Shown here: in pieces, positions 26,169 to 40,647 of the stretch
Layout: the number at the start of each line of letters is the position of its first letter
How positions within the stretch are numbered: the stretch's first letter is position 1
Assembly: GCA_017590115.1 (NCBI GenBank)
Contig: JAGGNK010008337.1
Coordinates: 5,137,609-5,201,608, forward strand
Source: Montifringilla adamsi
Taxonomy: Eukaryota > Chordata > Aves > Passeriformes > Passeridae
Direction of reading: 5' to 3'
DNA length: 64,000 nt
Translations under genes and position numbers: made by a program
The notes under the pieces: model-generated
Told to the model about the DNA's origin: nothing
What the model saw: the letters and a program-made list of their open reading frames with translations, nothing else
The model's database searches: none

Positions 26169-29075
26169 CTGGCCCCGTGGAGGTGTCCCCCTGCCCGGGC
26201 CCAGCCAGCCCCTGCCCAGCCACACGTGGTGTGCCCGTGGTCTGTTTACAGCTCCCGCACACCGTCTCCTTTGTGGCCCCACTGAAAACCCGCAGTGTGC
26301 AGCACACCACTGTACATTTACGCTGTTGTTTTCCCCTCAGTAAGGCAGTAAATGACCTTTTATTCAAACAACAATTCCTAAAACAAAACCAAAAGCCAGC
26401 CCCTGGTCAGATGTGTGCGCGGCGAGGCAGGGTTTGTTATTTAAGCAGCAGCCAGACTGTGTGCTATGCAAACAAACCCCACGCTCTGTTCTCCCAACCT
26501 CCTGCTGACTTTGCAACTAATTTTGTTAGCGAGGAGAACACACTGCGCCTGACATCAATGCAGCAAAGAGCCCGGAGACGTTTGTTCATAACTTTGTAAC
26601 AAACATTGATCAATCGATTTTTGCCCGCGTGGGGAGGGAAAAGCCCACAAACAAAACAAAACACATATGGGGAGATTTTTTTTAATGGCACAAAGGGCAA
26701 TTAGGAACCCAACCTTCCAGTGAAATGAGATTCCTTACGGTCCTCTGTGCTTTTAAGTCCTCCCCTTATGCTCAATAGAAGCAAAATCTACTGCCAAGCC
26801 TACAAAGGAGGAAAAAAATCAGCTGCAACCAAGAGATGGCTGGTGGGCTTGGCGCAGCATTTCTGAACGCAACAGAACAAAGACAGGTGAAGGCTCCTGA
26901 CAAAGTGAAGGACACCCTATCCCACGTGCCCAGTCTTTTGTACCGTGTCAATCAGATCAATGCAGAACCAGCAAAACAGAGAAAACGCTAATTAGCTACC
27001 AAAAATAACTAAGTGCTGTGTAAACGTGAGCGTATTTACCCAAGCCCACTCCTCCAGCTGTGCACCACAGCAGCACAGAGGGACCCTGGAGGTCCTCACC
27101 TTGCCAGGCAGGACAGGTGGCACGAGGATCCATGGTGGCACAGCTGATCCAGCCTGCATGCCCTGTGGTGTCTGGAACAAGCTGCTCCCCGAGCAGCCTC
27201 CCAGCCACTGGCACTGTGGCTCTGCTCAAAGGCAGCTCCCAGGCACATTTGATCACAGATTTAGGAAAAACTTGATCTGAGCATGTTTCAGCCAAGCTCC
27301 AGCCCTCAGCCTGGACATTTCATCTCCATGTGTAGCACTGCTGCCTAGCACTGCAGATCCTCCCTGCCCTTTTCCCATCGTGTTCCTCAGCACTGTGGGG
27401 TCAGCAGCCTCCCATCCCTCTCCTGCACAGCGGGACTGTCCGACAGCCCTGGGATGTTGCAAAGACACAAACCCACCTGGAATGGGAACTCCCACAGGAG
27501 GGATGCTGAACCTGGAAAACCAAACAGCTCGGACACTGCAGGACCCAAGGAAAACACCCCCTGCATGCAAGAGGCCAGGGCTGCCAGACACAGCTCCAGG
27601 GAAAACAGCATTTTGATTTCAGATATAACAGCAGGCATTGGAAAAGAAAGATGAAGCACAACTTCCAAAGTTTACTCTTGCAGCCTAACAAACAGCTCAC
27701 AATACTTCCTTGGCAAGCAGCTGTGACCTTATTTTTCCTTTGGAAACAGCCCTGAGGTTTCACTGACACAGACGATCACCTGCTCATTAGCAGGTCCCTG
27801 CGCAGGGAAATGCCACGGGGTGATTCCAGCACTGCCAGGCTGCTCCCCATGCTCAGCACTCAGCTCGAGGAAGGTGGCCGCCCAGACTGTGTCCCTCCTA
27901 TGGCCGGTGAGATTTAGCCGGTCCCCCGGAGCTGCTGAGCCACAGAGCTCCTGGCTGTCAATCTCTGGGGGCTGTAAGAGCCCCTCACAGCAGCACCCCC
28001 TGCCAGCCCTGCCCTCTGCCCGCCTGGTTCCACACAAACCTCTGAGACCCTCTGCTCCAAGTCAGCCCTGCAGCCGCTCTGCCCGGAACTGCCCGACAGC
28101 AGGCGGTGGCACTGGGCAGGGAGAGCAGGAGCTTAGTGTTGCCCTTGATAAAATGAGTTCTCCTAATAGCTCTGAGCGCTTCTACACTTATAAATACTTA
28201 CATTTTTTATAAAACAGCACAGCCTAAAAGATTCCTGGTGGTGGCTGACAAGAGAAAACAGGAATGTTTTCCATAGATTGACCAGACGGGCACTTGGATC
28301 CTGCCGTGCTCGCAGGTGCTCAACCCCAGTGAAGCAGCCTCTCCCCAGGGCTGGCAGAGGCTGTTGTGGCTCACACAGGTTGAGGAGCCACTCAGCGGAG
28401 CCCAGAGCACCACCATTCACCCCGGCCGAGGGTTTTGGGAGCCCTGGGCCCTGCACGGCCTGCTCCGGACGGAGGCGGCACAGGCTGGCCGGCCTCTGGC
28501 CCGCGCGCAGCCGGCGCTGCGGCTGCACAAGCTGCATCCTGCCCTGCCGCTATTTACTCACAGCCACAGATGTTGACACAACAAAGAGCTACAGACAGAC
28601 GGACAGAACAGCAGTAGTGTTGCGGCGCAGACACTGCGGGCTCTATTCTTCAGGGGAAGCGCCTCTGACTTCCCCACCCAGCCCTGCAATTGCTTTGGAA
28701 ATCATCTGGGCTGGTGAAGCTCGCTTTCCTGTCGTGGGACAAAGCTGGTGTGAGAGAACATCAGCTTTGCTGTTTGTCTCTGTGCTGAACGGAACCCTTA
28801 TCAGCCCACAGAAAAAAACAATTGTTTCAAATCAAGGGGCTGGAAGCTTGGGGATGCACTGGCAGTGTGCAGCTTCTGCTTGTCCCTCTCAGGGGCCACA
28901 CAGGGAAAATCCTGGCTTTGCACTCTTTAGAGAGCCAAAATTAAAGGGATGACTTGTTCCACAGGAAAAAAACCCTCACACCTAAATACTTTCTGGGACA
29001 CACCACCTTGCATTTCAAAGCCTCACAACTACATGCAAAAACATTCAAACAGCAAAATGAAAACATTCTGAAAAA
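26169..29075. other. Intergenic, no gene seen
   Basis: Includes a short CpG-richer patch at about 28,420-28,560. The 224-codon frame at 28,278-28,952 crosses that patch but shows no family similarity. Confidence 0.55.
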
Positions 29076-29081
29076 CACAAG

Positions 29082-29505
29082 TGTCACCATCATATTTTCT
29101 GGGAAAATCCCTTCGCCAGTATTTCTCTCCTGGGAAGCTGAGAAGCCTCAGAGAAAAAGGAAAACAATATTATCTCATTTGCTTCTCCTGTGTTTTGCTG
29201 CTTCGGAATGTGGTTTGGACATTGTTTACCAACAGGTGATTGTTTGATTGGTTTCATGTGAATTGTTTTTGACTTATTGGCCAATGATGGCCAAGCTGTG
29301 TTGGATTCTGGAGAAAGAATCACGAGTTTTCATTAGTATCTTTTAGCCTTCTGACTGTATCCTTTCTATATTCTTTAGTATTCCCTAGTATAGTTTAGTG
29401 TTCTTTAATATAATATAGATCATTAAAATAATAAATTAGCCTTCTAAGAACATGGAGTCAGATTCATCATTCCTTTCTTCGTCTGGGAACCTCACCAATA
29501 CAAGA
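29082..29505 (+). mobile_element. Solo LTR flanked by 6-bp direct repeats (CACAAG)
   Basis: It starts TGTCACCATCA and contains CCTTCGCCAG, TTTGATTGGTTTCATGTG and AATTGTTTTTGACTTATTGG. AATAAA is at 29,430-29,435, and it ends near CAATACAAGA. CACAAG directly precedes it (29,076-29,081) and directly follows it (29,506-29,511). Six bases is the usual duplication for ERVK-type elements. Its close relative is at 40,648. Confidence 0.8.
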
Positions 29506-31126
29506 CACAAGAGAGTGGCCAGAGGGGCAGAAGCACCTGCAGAAGGTGGCCAGAGCTGGGTGTGGGAGCTGTGCCAGCGAGGCTGTGCAGCACTGCCCAG
29601 AGCAGCACTGCCCAAACTCTGCACAGACTGTGCTCAGTCCTGCTTTCATCCCGGCCAAGATGTGCTGGGATGTCCTGAGAGCCCCGTGCTGCCAGTGACA
29701 GTGACACAGGCACTGACCCCCACTCTGAGTCCATCTGGGAAAGCCACAGCCCCACACCACGCCCCGCAGGTGCTCACAGGCTGTGTCCCCACACGCTCCA
29801 TGTCCCCACAGGCAGCCCGTGAGCACTCGGATGCCTCAAGCACCCTGCAAGCTGGAGAAGGGATTCAAGTTTTTTAACAGTTGTTTTTTTAAGCTTTTGG
29901 TGTGAACCAAAGTTCAGATCCTTCACAACTGGTAGGAAAAGATATTATTGCCTGGAACCATGCCCAGAAAAACTCAAAGCTGAGCTTCCTCCTGCCTGTG
30001 CTGGCTGCCAGCTCCCAGCGCTCCACCACGATGCCATCTGGTGCCCACAGGCAGAACGGCCAGGGCTTCTCCTGGGCAGAGTTTGGGAGATGTTCAGGGA
30101 GGAATCAACAGTCCCCAGGTAATAACTCACAGCAGTTTTTCTGCTGGAAGATTAACATCGTCCTTGTACTGCACCAGTGTGTCTGAATGCCTCAGGCTGG
30201 GCTGCAAAGAGAACACGGGTAGCAGTCACACCCAATTTTGCTGTTACCTGCCCTGGATGGGATTTGCAGCGTTGCACTGCAGATATCCCTGCTGCTGGAG
30301 AGCTGCCCTGGCACAGCATGCGGCCCCGGAGCAGCCGACCATCCCACAGCCACACACCAGCGGTCCTGAAGGGGCTGTAAAGAGCCCTTCTGAAGAGCAA
30401 ATAAATGAGTTGACTTCATAAAGAAAAGCAGGGAGCCAAGTATCTTCCTTCCCTCAGAGAAATGAGACTGATTATGAGGTAGGTGAGCTTTGGAGGACCT
30501 GACAGCAGCAGCTTTGTGCGGGGTAATCCTCAGGCTGTGGCTGGTGCAGGGTCCCCCCAGGATCCCAGCACCTCACAGGTCTCTCCCCTGTCCTGGGTGT
30601 TGCAGCAGGCATAGCTGGGGACACACCAGTCCTGGGAGAACCCAGAATTCCCTTAAATTTAGCCAATTTTGCCATCTCCAAAGCAATACACCAGGAAATA
30701 AACTCGGCACCCTTCTGGAGATCTTGCAGGATGCTGTTTCCAGCATCCCTGGGGATCATTGAGACCTGCCAGTTGATTTACACTGGATAAAACCAGTTTG
30801 TCCCCATCACCAGTACACTATTGCTTGGACAGCACACTGGTAGGTCCTGCTGTACCCCAGAAATGCACTCCTTCCTTTCCTTCACCAGGCAAACATTTCC
30901 CACCACAGGCCAGGGAAAGTGGAGGAGAGGAGTGGCTGGGTCAGAAGCTGGAGAGCTCCTGCCATGAGCACCAGCAATGCTGGATGCACAGAAACCAAAG
31001 CACATCCCCAGGGAGGAAAGGGGAAACACGAGGCAAGATGTTTTCCAAACAATCCACAGGGAGCATCCGAGCCTGAAGCAAACACACAAACTTACTGAGT
31101 ATATCCACCAGCACGAAACAATGCGG

Positions 31127-31283
31127 GAGGAGATGTTCATCCCTACAGCTTTTTTTTTTTTTTCAGTCCCGGGAAGACAAATGTCTATTTTTTACATGGA
31201 AAGGAGGAGGAGATGTTCATCCCTACAGCTTTTGTTTTTTTTCAGTCCCGGGAAAACAAATGTCTATTTTTTACATGGAAAAG
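31127..31283. repeat. Direct tandem duplication, 80-bp period
   Basis: AGATGTTCATCCCTACAGC at 31,131 recurs at 31,211, with CAGTCCCGGGAA and TGTCTATTTTTTACATGGAA in both copies. They differ in a poly-T interruption and one G/A change. Confidence 0.92.
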
Positions 31284-31599
31284 GTGATCAAATCGTGCCG
31301 CAGCTCCTGTGGGAGGCCAAGTGTCCATCCAGCCGCATTTCAGGGCTGAGTGACTGATCCCCGAGAAGCGCCTGGCAGATTTATTTCCTGGTGCACATTG
31401 CCACCTCGTGGCTTTCCTCTGACTTCCAGAGGAGGCTGCAGGAGTCAGAGCTGCACATGGGAAGTTGTTTGGAAGTACTTCCATTTGTTCCATCCCAGCC
31501 TGCAGATGCAGAATGGCCAGGCTCTGAAATAACACTGGTTATGGTTATAGAGCTCAGCCTCGGCAGCTTTAATTCCATAGCAATGTTTTCCCCGGTTCC

Positions 31600-32050
31600 A
31601 GTTTGTACAGTCTGACATTATGGTAGGAGATAGAATCAGGCAACTAAAGAATTTTACACAGAAAAACTATAAATAATTAATTAAACTCCCCAGCAACTGT
31701 ATCTTCTGCATTTCTCCTGTTCCTCTGCTAATTCCTGGGGAAGTTAAACAGGTATGTTAGCTGCATAATTATTTGTTTGCAGAGGAGGTTGACACTGGTT
31801 TACAGAGTACAGACAACCATGTAATTCCTCTGTAGCTACATGGTAATTATTGCACTATTATAGAGTAATTAAACATGCAAATAAGCATTAAACCAAGGGG
31901 TCTGTATGGTTGCTGCCAACAACTGCAGGACAGAAAATCAATAGTAAATCAAATTATAGTGTACTACAGCAGTACCAGCTATAGCAGGTAGTTAAAGAGC
32001 ATCATCTTTTACACTGCAAGCCATTTTTTTATCTTTTCTGGCTGCACAAC
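31600..32050. promoter_or_regulatory. Possible conserved AT-rich element
   Basis: AT-rich and non-repetitive, with AATAATTAATTAAAC (about 31,672), GTAATTATTGC and TAATTAAACATGCAAATAAG (octamer-like). No credible frame. Directly follows GC-rich neutral-looking sequence. Confidence 0.35.
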
Positions 32051-35000
32051 TGTCCAGCCTAATGACCCTGGAGAGATCTAATTTTGCAAGTTCTCTATGT
32101 GGGTTAATCATTTTGCCATCCCTTTATGCCTTTCCTTTTCCTGAGGATGGAAACAAATCCAGCACCAATTCTGAGACTGGTACAAACCCTCCAGAGAAGA
32201 GTTCTCCAGAGCTCGAGCCTGGCTTTGCCCCAGTCGGTTTCTTTAAGAGATAAATCTGAATATGAACACACCCCTGTCCAGCTGTGAGCTCGCTGCCCTA
32301 AACACAAAGTTCTTTGCTGCACATTAAAGCCAAAATGTTCACAACATCCCTCAAGCCTGAGCCACAATGAGACCTCAGACCGTGTGCAGGGGTAGGACCT
32401 GACAAACTCAAATCTCAGGTTCATTTTTGCTCAGAGATTCTCCTCCTGCCTTTTTTACTTTTGTGAATGTTTGAGCACAACCTACCCTAAAATCAGGGGG
32501 GTGTGTATGAAAGAGAGATCACAACACGCACTGGGACAGAGAAGCTTCCCCAAGTAAACCAGTTGTATTTTCACTCCAAGTTTGCACCCAAGCCTGTGCA
32601 CCAAGCAGGCTCAGAAGGACCTTTAACACCCTTTAACACCTTTAACACCCTTTCCTAGGGATGGCTCCTGCAGCCCCGAGGGGAGTCACAGGGCTCTCTG
32701 CCCTGTCATGCTTATTGAAAGGAATATCTGCCCCAAAATAGCAGCGCCCTCAATTTAGTCAGCAACTTCCACTGCAGAAGCATCTCTGCTATGCCCTGGC
32801 TGTGAACAGTGACGTGGCTCTTGCACTAGTCCAAAATGCACAAAACCAGACTTGGGGCAAGCTGGCATGAGCTGCGGCCGCTGCATTTTCTGTAACTACT
32901 TGACACACGTGCCACGCTTTTCCAGCCGTGGCTTTTAACGTTTGACAAAGACAAATAAATACCATAAACCATTTACACCCGGGGCCAAAATCCTGCAGTT
33001 TCCATCTTCTTTTGTCCCCTCCAGTGGGCTCTTTGCAGGGCTCAATCCCACACCTGCTGCAGTCCAGGGGAAGCTCTGCCTCCATCCCAGGGGAACCTGG
33101 ATCAGGGCCCGACGTAAAGGCAGGAATTAATGAAAGCCATTTCCCTTGCACTTGTCTGCAATGAGCTGTTCCTCACAACAGTTGCCCCTCCTGATGCTGT
33201 GCTGCCATTGCCAAGGCACAGGCACTCGGTTAAACCTTGTTCAGAAACCCTAGCACAACTTCAGATATTTATACATATTCACTCCCAGAGACCAGCTGAA
33301 ACAGACACGTTTATTGCGACCACAGACAGACTTTGAGATGCATACCAGGGCTCTTCTGACCCTTGGTTCCCTTATTCTGTTTCCAAACACAGAAATCCTG
33401 CATGGTTTAAAAGCAGGCTCTTACTACCTGTAATGCATATATTTGTTAAGGCAGCAACCATAATCACAGCCACTGTTACCCTTCCCTTGCTCTGCCCCCT
33501 CACTTAGCAACCAGTCTGAGTGCTGCCAGAATTATTCTTGGCCTGCCAAGGAAACTATTTCTGTCCCCTGAATTTCATTTCCTAGCAGAGTTTAATTTAT
33601 ATTTTGATGCTTTCTGGTTGTCATGAAAACCCTCCTTCCCCTGCTAATGACAAGGTACTCTGCAGCCTCCTGCTTCCACTCTGCAGATCCCAGCTTCTAC
33701 CTCCATCCCTGGGACTGCATGCGCCCACGGCTCGCTGAGGATCACTCACTTGTCAGTATGTGTGCCAAAAATAACATCTTTTCGGATTTCATCCGTTGGT
33801 ATCTCACAGGAGACTTCTGAGGAGAAAGGAGTTTTCCTGCCTCTACACTGAGGACAAATCCATGCAGCTGGAGCTCCCTGCAGAGGGAGCAGGCTCTCCA
33901 TCCCATCACAGCCAGGGATGTGAGTGGAAATCCCACCTTTCAGACAAGCCCATGGCATCTGTCACCAAACTTACCTGCAGTCCCTTGCCAGCTCCATCAG
34001 GGTAGCTTGCTCTCTGTGTGGGAACTAAACAGAATTCTTGACTCGTGCTCCAGGTTCCCTCACTCAGCACATCTGCAGAAGGGAAATAACTTTCCCACAC
34101 TGCTAAGCTTTTCTAGAATATTGGCCCAGTAGTGCTGGAAACAAGAGCTTTGGGCCAAAGGACTTGGAGGGGGTCAGACCATTGCATTCTCCTCCCAGGG
34201 CATCCTGCTCCAGCACATGCTGGTTCTTGTGGACACCCACAGGAAAGGAGGGAGCTCCTGAAGGCAGGCAGGTATTTTACCCTCTCACACCCCCAGCTGT
34301 GGTAGGTTAAGACTCAAACCATGACACCAGCACAGGCCCCCTGAGTCAGAGCTGTACTGCAGGGACGTCCTGCACCCTGCAGAAACCCATGAGCTCCACC
34401 TGTATCCTGCTCTCCACACCTCACACCTGGTCACTCCCAGAAAAAGACCAGGCCTTGCCAGTGGCATCACCAGTGATGCCAAGCAGGTGCCAAAGGGATT
34501 TAAAGCTTTCCAGCTGCCAAGAAGAAGGAAACACCTCTGTAACATGAGCCCAGCACACGCCACACACAAGCACTCACAGCCAGCAGCACCGGGGGTACAC
34601 GGACACGTGGCAGGACCTGCTTTTACCAGGTCTTACCTGCTTTTTACACCAAAGCAGCTCCTCCACAGGCTCCTGAGGACCTGCTCCCAGCTCCCCAGAC
34701 TTCTCTACTGCTCCTTTGTGCCTTAGGGCCCTTCAGAGCACACCAGCCCCAGCCCTGGGTTTTGCCCCTCTGCCTCCTCTCCAGGTAACCAGGAATGCTG
34801 GCAGGGGGGAGCTGCAGCCTCTTCCCCTCTTTCCCTACACGGGGTGCAGCTGGGCAGTGCATGAGAATAATTTGTCAAACACTGAACTGGAACTGTGGAT
34901 AAGAATCATGCTTTTTGTACAGAAAATTGAAAATGAAATAGTGCCTAGAACTGCAGCTATTACACGGCACATTATCTTGGAGGGCTTTGGTGTAATTTAG

Positions 35001-37685
35001 ATAAAACACCATATCTCTGATTTCAGAAATGTCAACATCATTCTAAATGTACATGTGTTTTTCCATCCGTTTCCTGTGAAGACTTAGAACTCCATGAGCC
35101 TCTCTCTCTCTTGTTCTCTCCATTTTCTTTTTAAATTGGCAAATGAGCATTCCATCTTTCAAAATTTCAGGTACATTGTTATATGTGGGAAAAGTGCATG
35201 TTCCGAGATGGCCCTGAATGGCTCCATTATGGATCTCATCAGCTGTGACACGCTTTCTGAAATAAAATCTATGCATTTGGATGAAACAGAAAAAATTAAT
35301 ACCAGAACAAGGATGAACTGTTTCACTTCTCTCCTGCGCCCCTCATATTCACGTTGCACTTCATCCCTAGTGCTCTGCACCTTTTCTTCAAACCTCCTTC
35401 AAAGAGGAAAACACACAAACTACAATCCAGAAAATTCCATTCAAGCATACAAATCCCCCTGTTTTTGGTGGACCAGGTTATCTGCAGAGGCTGTGCAGGC
35501 TCCATCCTTGGACATATTCCAAAAGCCAACCAGGCACGGTCCTGAGCTCCCTACTCTAGGTGCCCCTACCTGAGCTGATCCCCAGAGGCACCACCCTCTG
35601 TGTGAGCTCCTGTTTCATTGTAAGTTCATCAGAAAATGTGTACAATCAACATGAATTTTATCTGCTTCTTGCCATCTCCAACCTCTGATCAGGTTTCAAG
35701 AGTGTCTTACACTCTAATTGTCCTCCAGTGGCTTCACAGTGTTCTCCTGGGAGAGGGGAAAAGAGTGTTGGCACAAAAAGCCACGGGGATGTGCCTCCTG
35801 CAAATGCCAGAAAGCCAAGAACGAGGAAGAGGAAGGGAGGGTCAGGCAAGGGGGCTGTGCTGCTGTGGCTGCTGCAGTTCCAGCACTGCCAGCTTTGGCT
35901 CTGCTTTCCTTTACCCAAATCAGCAGCTGGGCAAAAGGAACAGGGTTTCCCCCCCAGCACATTTACATTCTCATTTAACTCTCAGCAGCCCCTCCTTTCC
36001 TGACCTGGGAGCTGGAGCACATGGCCCAGGCTGCGGGAAATCCCCAAGCACTGTGCAGGAGGGTCCTGGCAGGCTCTTATCCTGGTTAAAATGCCCTGGG
36101 AGTGGATAAAGGTGCAGATCCCCACCACATGGCTGTTTGCAGTGACACCTGAGTACCCCAAGTACTTGTGGCTGTCCACCACTCTCAACAGTGCACGACA
36201 CGAATTTCTAATTAGATTAAGGCTGATCAAAATCACATAACGAATTTCCATTCTTATTTTTTACAAACACTTTGTGAGACGTGTGCCATTGCCATCTAAG
36301 CCTTCAGCTTAGCTTTCAGCAGCTCCTTACATTAAGCCTTGCCACTTCCAAAGTGCCATGGACAGTTCTGGGCACTGAGGCCACCTCTGCCAGCTCTGGG
36401 CACCTTCACTCACTGCTCCTGCACACACACACACACGGAACCAACCCAGGGAATGTTTATAGGGATGCAAGTCTGCAGCTTCAATTTACAAGTTCATTAA
36501 CAGTGTCCTTGCAAAGATCAGTTTTTTCAGTTGGAGCCCTAATTAGCAATGAATTCTCATTATTTTTCATTGAAATCCCAAAGCAGCTTTGGCACATTCT
36601 CTTTGTTCTCTTGAAAACGGGGAAGTGGAGAAGCGTAAGGAAGATAAAGACACAGCTGATGATATACTGGGAGGGGGGGTGTTTTCTCCTTGAGCCATTC
36701 TTTCACTTTAATACATTTTGCAGCGATTTTTGTTACTGTTTAAGATTTGAAGAGCTATCTATTTCCATAAATAAGCACTAACACCACTGTTGGCTGATCC
36801 CCCATCCTCCCCAGAAGGACATGTCCCTAGGATAAGGTGCACCCTGTGACGAGGTTGGCCCTTCATTCTGTGCTCAGGCAAAGCCTCCATCAATGTCCAG
36901 AGGCATTTTCCAAGTGTGGGGGGCACAAATCCAAACCGTGGCCATGAGAAAAGGCCTGAGAAACAGCCAAGCACCCCCTGACTGCAGAGCAGCAGCTCTG
37001 ACAGGGAAATGTTAATCAGGGGGAGAGCTTTGCCAAAGCCTTCATTATCCCCGATGAGGTCAGGGCCTGGAGCAGGCAGCTGGCACTGGCACTGGTTCCT
37101 GGCAGCTCCAAGGAATGGCTCAGGCTCAGGCAGAGGTGGCTCTGAAGGTGATGGGCTCTCAGAGGCTGCCTGAGCAATCCCCCCACTTTTAGTGCTTGTC
37201 AGGCCCTCACTTTCGTTCCTCCAGAGATGCAAAGTATCAAGCAACTACAAATCTAATTTTTCCTTGGGTTTGAGTCCTTTCGTGGCCCAAGCGCTTTGGA
37301 AGGGCCACTGTAGGAAAATAACCTGCCCCAGTAAATTTGATCACTCCTTTTCAGTGCAGATAATAAGCAAATAATGGAACACAGATATTATCAATTTTCC
37401 CCAGAGAAGAACAGTGCAGCACCTGGGGCATCTCTCCCTCATCCAACCTGCACTGCATCCACTCCTGGAGTCATATGACAGCACAGGGACATCTCCTCCT
37501 GGCAGGGCACTGAGGAACACTGGCACAGCAAGAAACGGGTGCCCTGTGCCCACCCTGGTGACAAGCAGAACTCAGCACTGGGGAAAGGAGTTGGGCTGTC
37601 GGACCGTGCTGGTGTCTGCTCCAAATCCAGAGATGTTTTGGGCTCTTGGCAAATTCTGATTGTTTTTTGCCAGAGGGATGGATTA
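32051..37685. other. Intergenic, no gene seen
   Basis: Non-repetitive-looking DNA with minor simple repeats, such as a CA run at 36,421-36,434. Scattered frames have no recognisable domain. Confidence 0.55.
32621..32653. repeat. Short CTTTAACACC tandem repeat
   Basis: Three near-perfect 9-10 base units in a row. A minor simple repeat. Confidence 0.8.
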
Positions 37686-37689
37686 TCAT

Positions 37690-38060
37690 CACATTGTTTC
37701 CACAGTCGTTCTACAAATTATTTTGATAATAAGGGACCTCCTGTGACATTAAGTACATTTTAATTACAACATTGTCTGTAATGCATATATCTAATTGCAA
37801 ATAATTATTTTATCATATTTTGTCTGTAGGCCTGTTAGATGCATCAGATATTATCTTCTGACTCAGTGGTACAGGTTAATTAAAATTTCTCTTTTAATAC
37901 TGTTTCAAAGCCAACCACATAATTTCATCTGAACACCAGCTGTGTTGGTAAAAAATTATTTTTTGTTATTTTTTGTCATGCTTGTCCATGGAGGAAAACC
38001 CGAGCTGTTTCTGCAGGCTGTAATTACTGCACTGCTTTCTGCAGTCGTTCATTTGCAAAG
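37690..38060. promoter_or_regulatory. Possible conserved AT-rich element
   Basis: Complex AT-rich sequence with TTTTAATTACAAC, CTAATTGCAAATAATTATT and GGTTAATTAAAATTTC, then CTGTAATTACTGC. Similar texture to the other candidates. No open frame of interest. Confidence 0.35.
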
Positions 38061-40641
38061 GAAGAAAAGAAGGAAGAATGTGTGAACATCAGTGGCCAGT
38101 GGTTGCTTTGTGTGTTACTGGTTCATTTTGAAGGATTTTTTGTTCTCCTTCTCATGTACAAAAAAGCATTTGAGATCTTCTCTTCCGAAGGAGAACTGAA
38201 GATACCACACAGCCTGGTTTGTCAGAATAAACTGCACTCGGGGCTAGGACAATCAGAGTGGTCATTCCAGGTCTTAACAAAGCCCAGCTTAAGGGCGATC
38301 CCAGTCAGCTGCTCCCTTCCTCATTTATTTTTCCTCTGAGTGATAAAGACCCATCAGAAGATGGGAGAAAAATGAAAATATGAACATAATATTCAGTCAA
38401 AGAAAAAAAAAAAAAAAAGACGTTAGGTTAAATACACAGCAATATAAATCCAAGAAAGCCGAGGAGGGGACAAGAGGAAAACAAAGACTCTTTCTGCAGG
38501 TGGCACGACCCTTCCTCTGTAACTTGCAGGAACAAGCGACCCTTATTTCACCCTCTGAGCATCATTTGCTGGGACCAGAAGTGTTTCTGCGAGCCTGCCC
38601 ATCAGCACCTCAGAGCCCACACCCTGTGCCCATGTGCGACACGGGCGGCAGGGACAGGGTTAACAGCGTCCCCAAAGGAGGGGAGCGGGGCTCTGCCTCA
38701 CCCGGCCAGAGGTGAACGCTGCCAGGAGGAAATTGCTGCTGCTGCAGCTCCACCGAGATCACGAGTGACCTTTCCTCTTGGAGAGGGGTGAAGTAAACAA
38801 CACTTATCTCGGATTTAATGCGGTTGAGACAAGCGGCACTTTATCTCCGCTCCACACCACAAGGAGCAGGGAAGCACAGGGATGATTTTCCTGTTTTTTA
38901 CCGTTTAAGCCATGTCTTAGGCCAGCCCTCAAGTTGAGCTGAAACATTTCCTCATGGAAAGATCTCGGTTGGAGCAGTAGGTTACGGGCTTGCACAACTT
39001 CTTGGCGCAGTTCAACCTTTGGCAAAGGCAGTCTGAGCTCTCCTTAGTGGGTTGATATTTTTACTCCATGAAATTTTCACATCCTTCATACCGTTTCCTT
39101 TAGGAAGGTATCAGGGGACATGCAATCCCTGTTCCTTCTATTTTGGAATTTTTTCCATCAATAGACATAAATCCTTCCCTTTCCCCCTCCGCACAGTTGG
39201 AGATTCTGGCAGATGGAAATCTGACAGGGTTTTTTGACAGTGGATTTTTCCTGTCTATCATTTTTACTATAAGAATGACATCTGGCTGCCTCATATGCTG
39301 CAATGGGTGGAAATTTTCCAATAGGTTTTTCCTAAATAAAACTCCACAGGCCAAGGGACAGTGAGAGTTACTTTGGGTGCCAAATGAGAAGGGCTGGAGG
39401 AGACCCTCACAGAGGGTTAAATGGATGAGGCACCTTTGCCTCCATAAACTCCAAACCTTTGCAGAAGCTGATCCACGGAAAGCAGACTGCAGGATCCAGA
39501 CTTAGAGGAAATCAGGCGTTTAGCAGAAATTCAGCACTTACTGTGTGGTTTGAGCAGAGCAGAGGAGCAGGGGTCCACGCCTGCATGCCCTACAGGAACA
39601 CTGTCAGGAAAGTAACCCCTCAAACCCGGAGCCCACTGGAAAAGTCTTTTCCACACGCTTAGTCATACCAGGGCAGAGAGGGCAGAGCCTCATTTCCTTA
39701 TGCAGCACGCTGGCACAGCACCAAAGCTCTGCCAAGCCCCTGTACATGAGCCAGGAGCATCCAGGGAGCTGATTCCAATGCAGGGATAAGGAGCTCAGGC
39801 ACCTTAATGGATGTGCTGGACCAAGGATATGCAAGAGGACACAAAACCAACTTTCAAAATGCAACTTGAAGCATTTGGTTTGAAGGACAGAAAGTCAGCA
39901 CTGGCATTCCATGCTAAGGAAACCATTACCTCACCTGTAGGTTGCTCAGGAGGCAAGTCTCCCGTGTTTACTCTTCCCCTACCTTTTTTCCTAGGCTCAG
40001 TATAAAGTGTTATATTGACACAAGCAAGCGGAGAAGTTCCGTAATTTAATCTCTGCCATTAAAATTTCAGGCTCCATGGAAAAAGAAACCCTGCCTGTTC
40101 ATCAGGTCCAGCGAAATTCAGGTGGCAGCCGGTGTCACATTTCCACAAACTCCACAAACTCTGCAGCACCAGGCTGCTTCCAGGATAGGGGGGGAGGAAG
40201 GAAGGGCATGAGCAGTGCAGCTCAGGCAGAGCATGCTGGCCCGCAGTGCAAACGCATATTAATAATTCAGGCTGTTCTATTTTGGACTGGGAATGTGCTG
40301 CCCCTCACCTGTACTGCTTGGGGCAAGGCCTGAAATAGAAACTCCTGTAGGAGCAGCCCGGAGGGCAGTGCCAGCACTGGCAGGGCAGTGCCAGCAGCCT
40401 GGCGGGGCGGGCACTGCAGGGACAGCCTTTGCAAGGTCAGCCCTTCCCTTTGGTCTGTGAGTCTTGGCTGAGCTGTGACACCCCAGAACTCTGAGGGATG
40501 CTGGTCTTCTTCCCGTGGGCCCAGCCAGGCAGGCAGGGTTCCTGCATGAGGAGGGATTTTCCCAAGGAATACCGGATCCCCGCCCAGCACTGCCGTGCCT
40601 GTGCTGGTATTGCCACCTCCCTCAGGTGACACCACACAGTG
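38061..40641. other. Intergenic, no gene seen
   Basis: A poly-A tract at about 38,402 and otherwise unremarkable sequence up to the LTR at 40,648. Confidence 0.55.
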
Positions 40642-40647
40642 CTGGGG

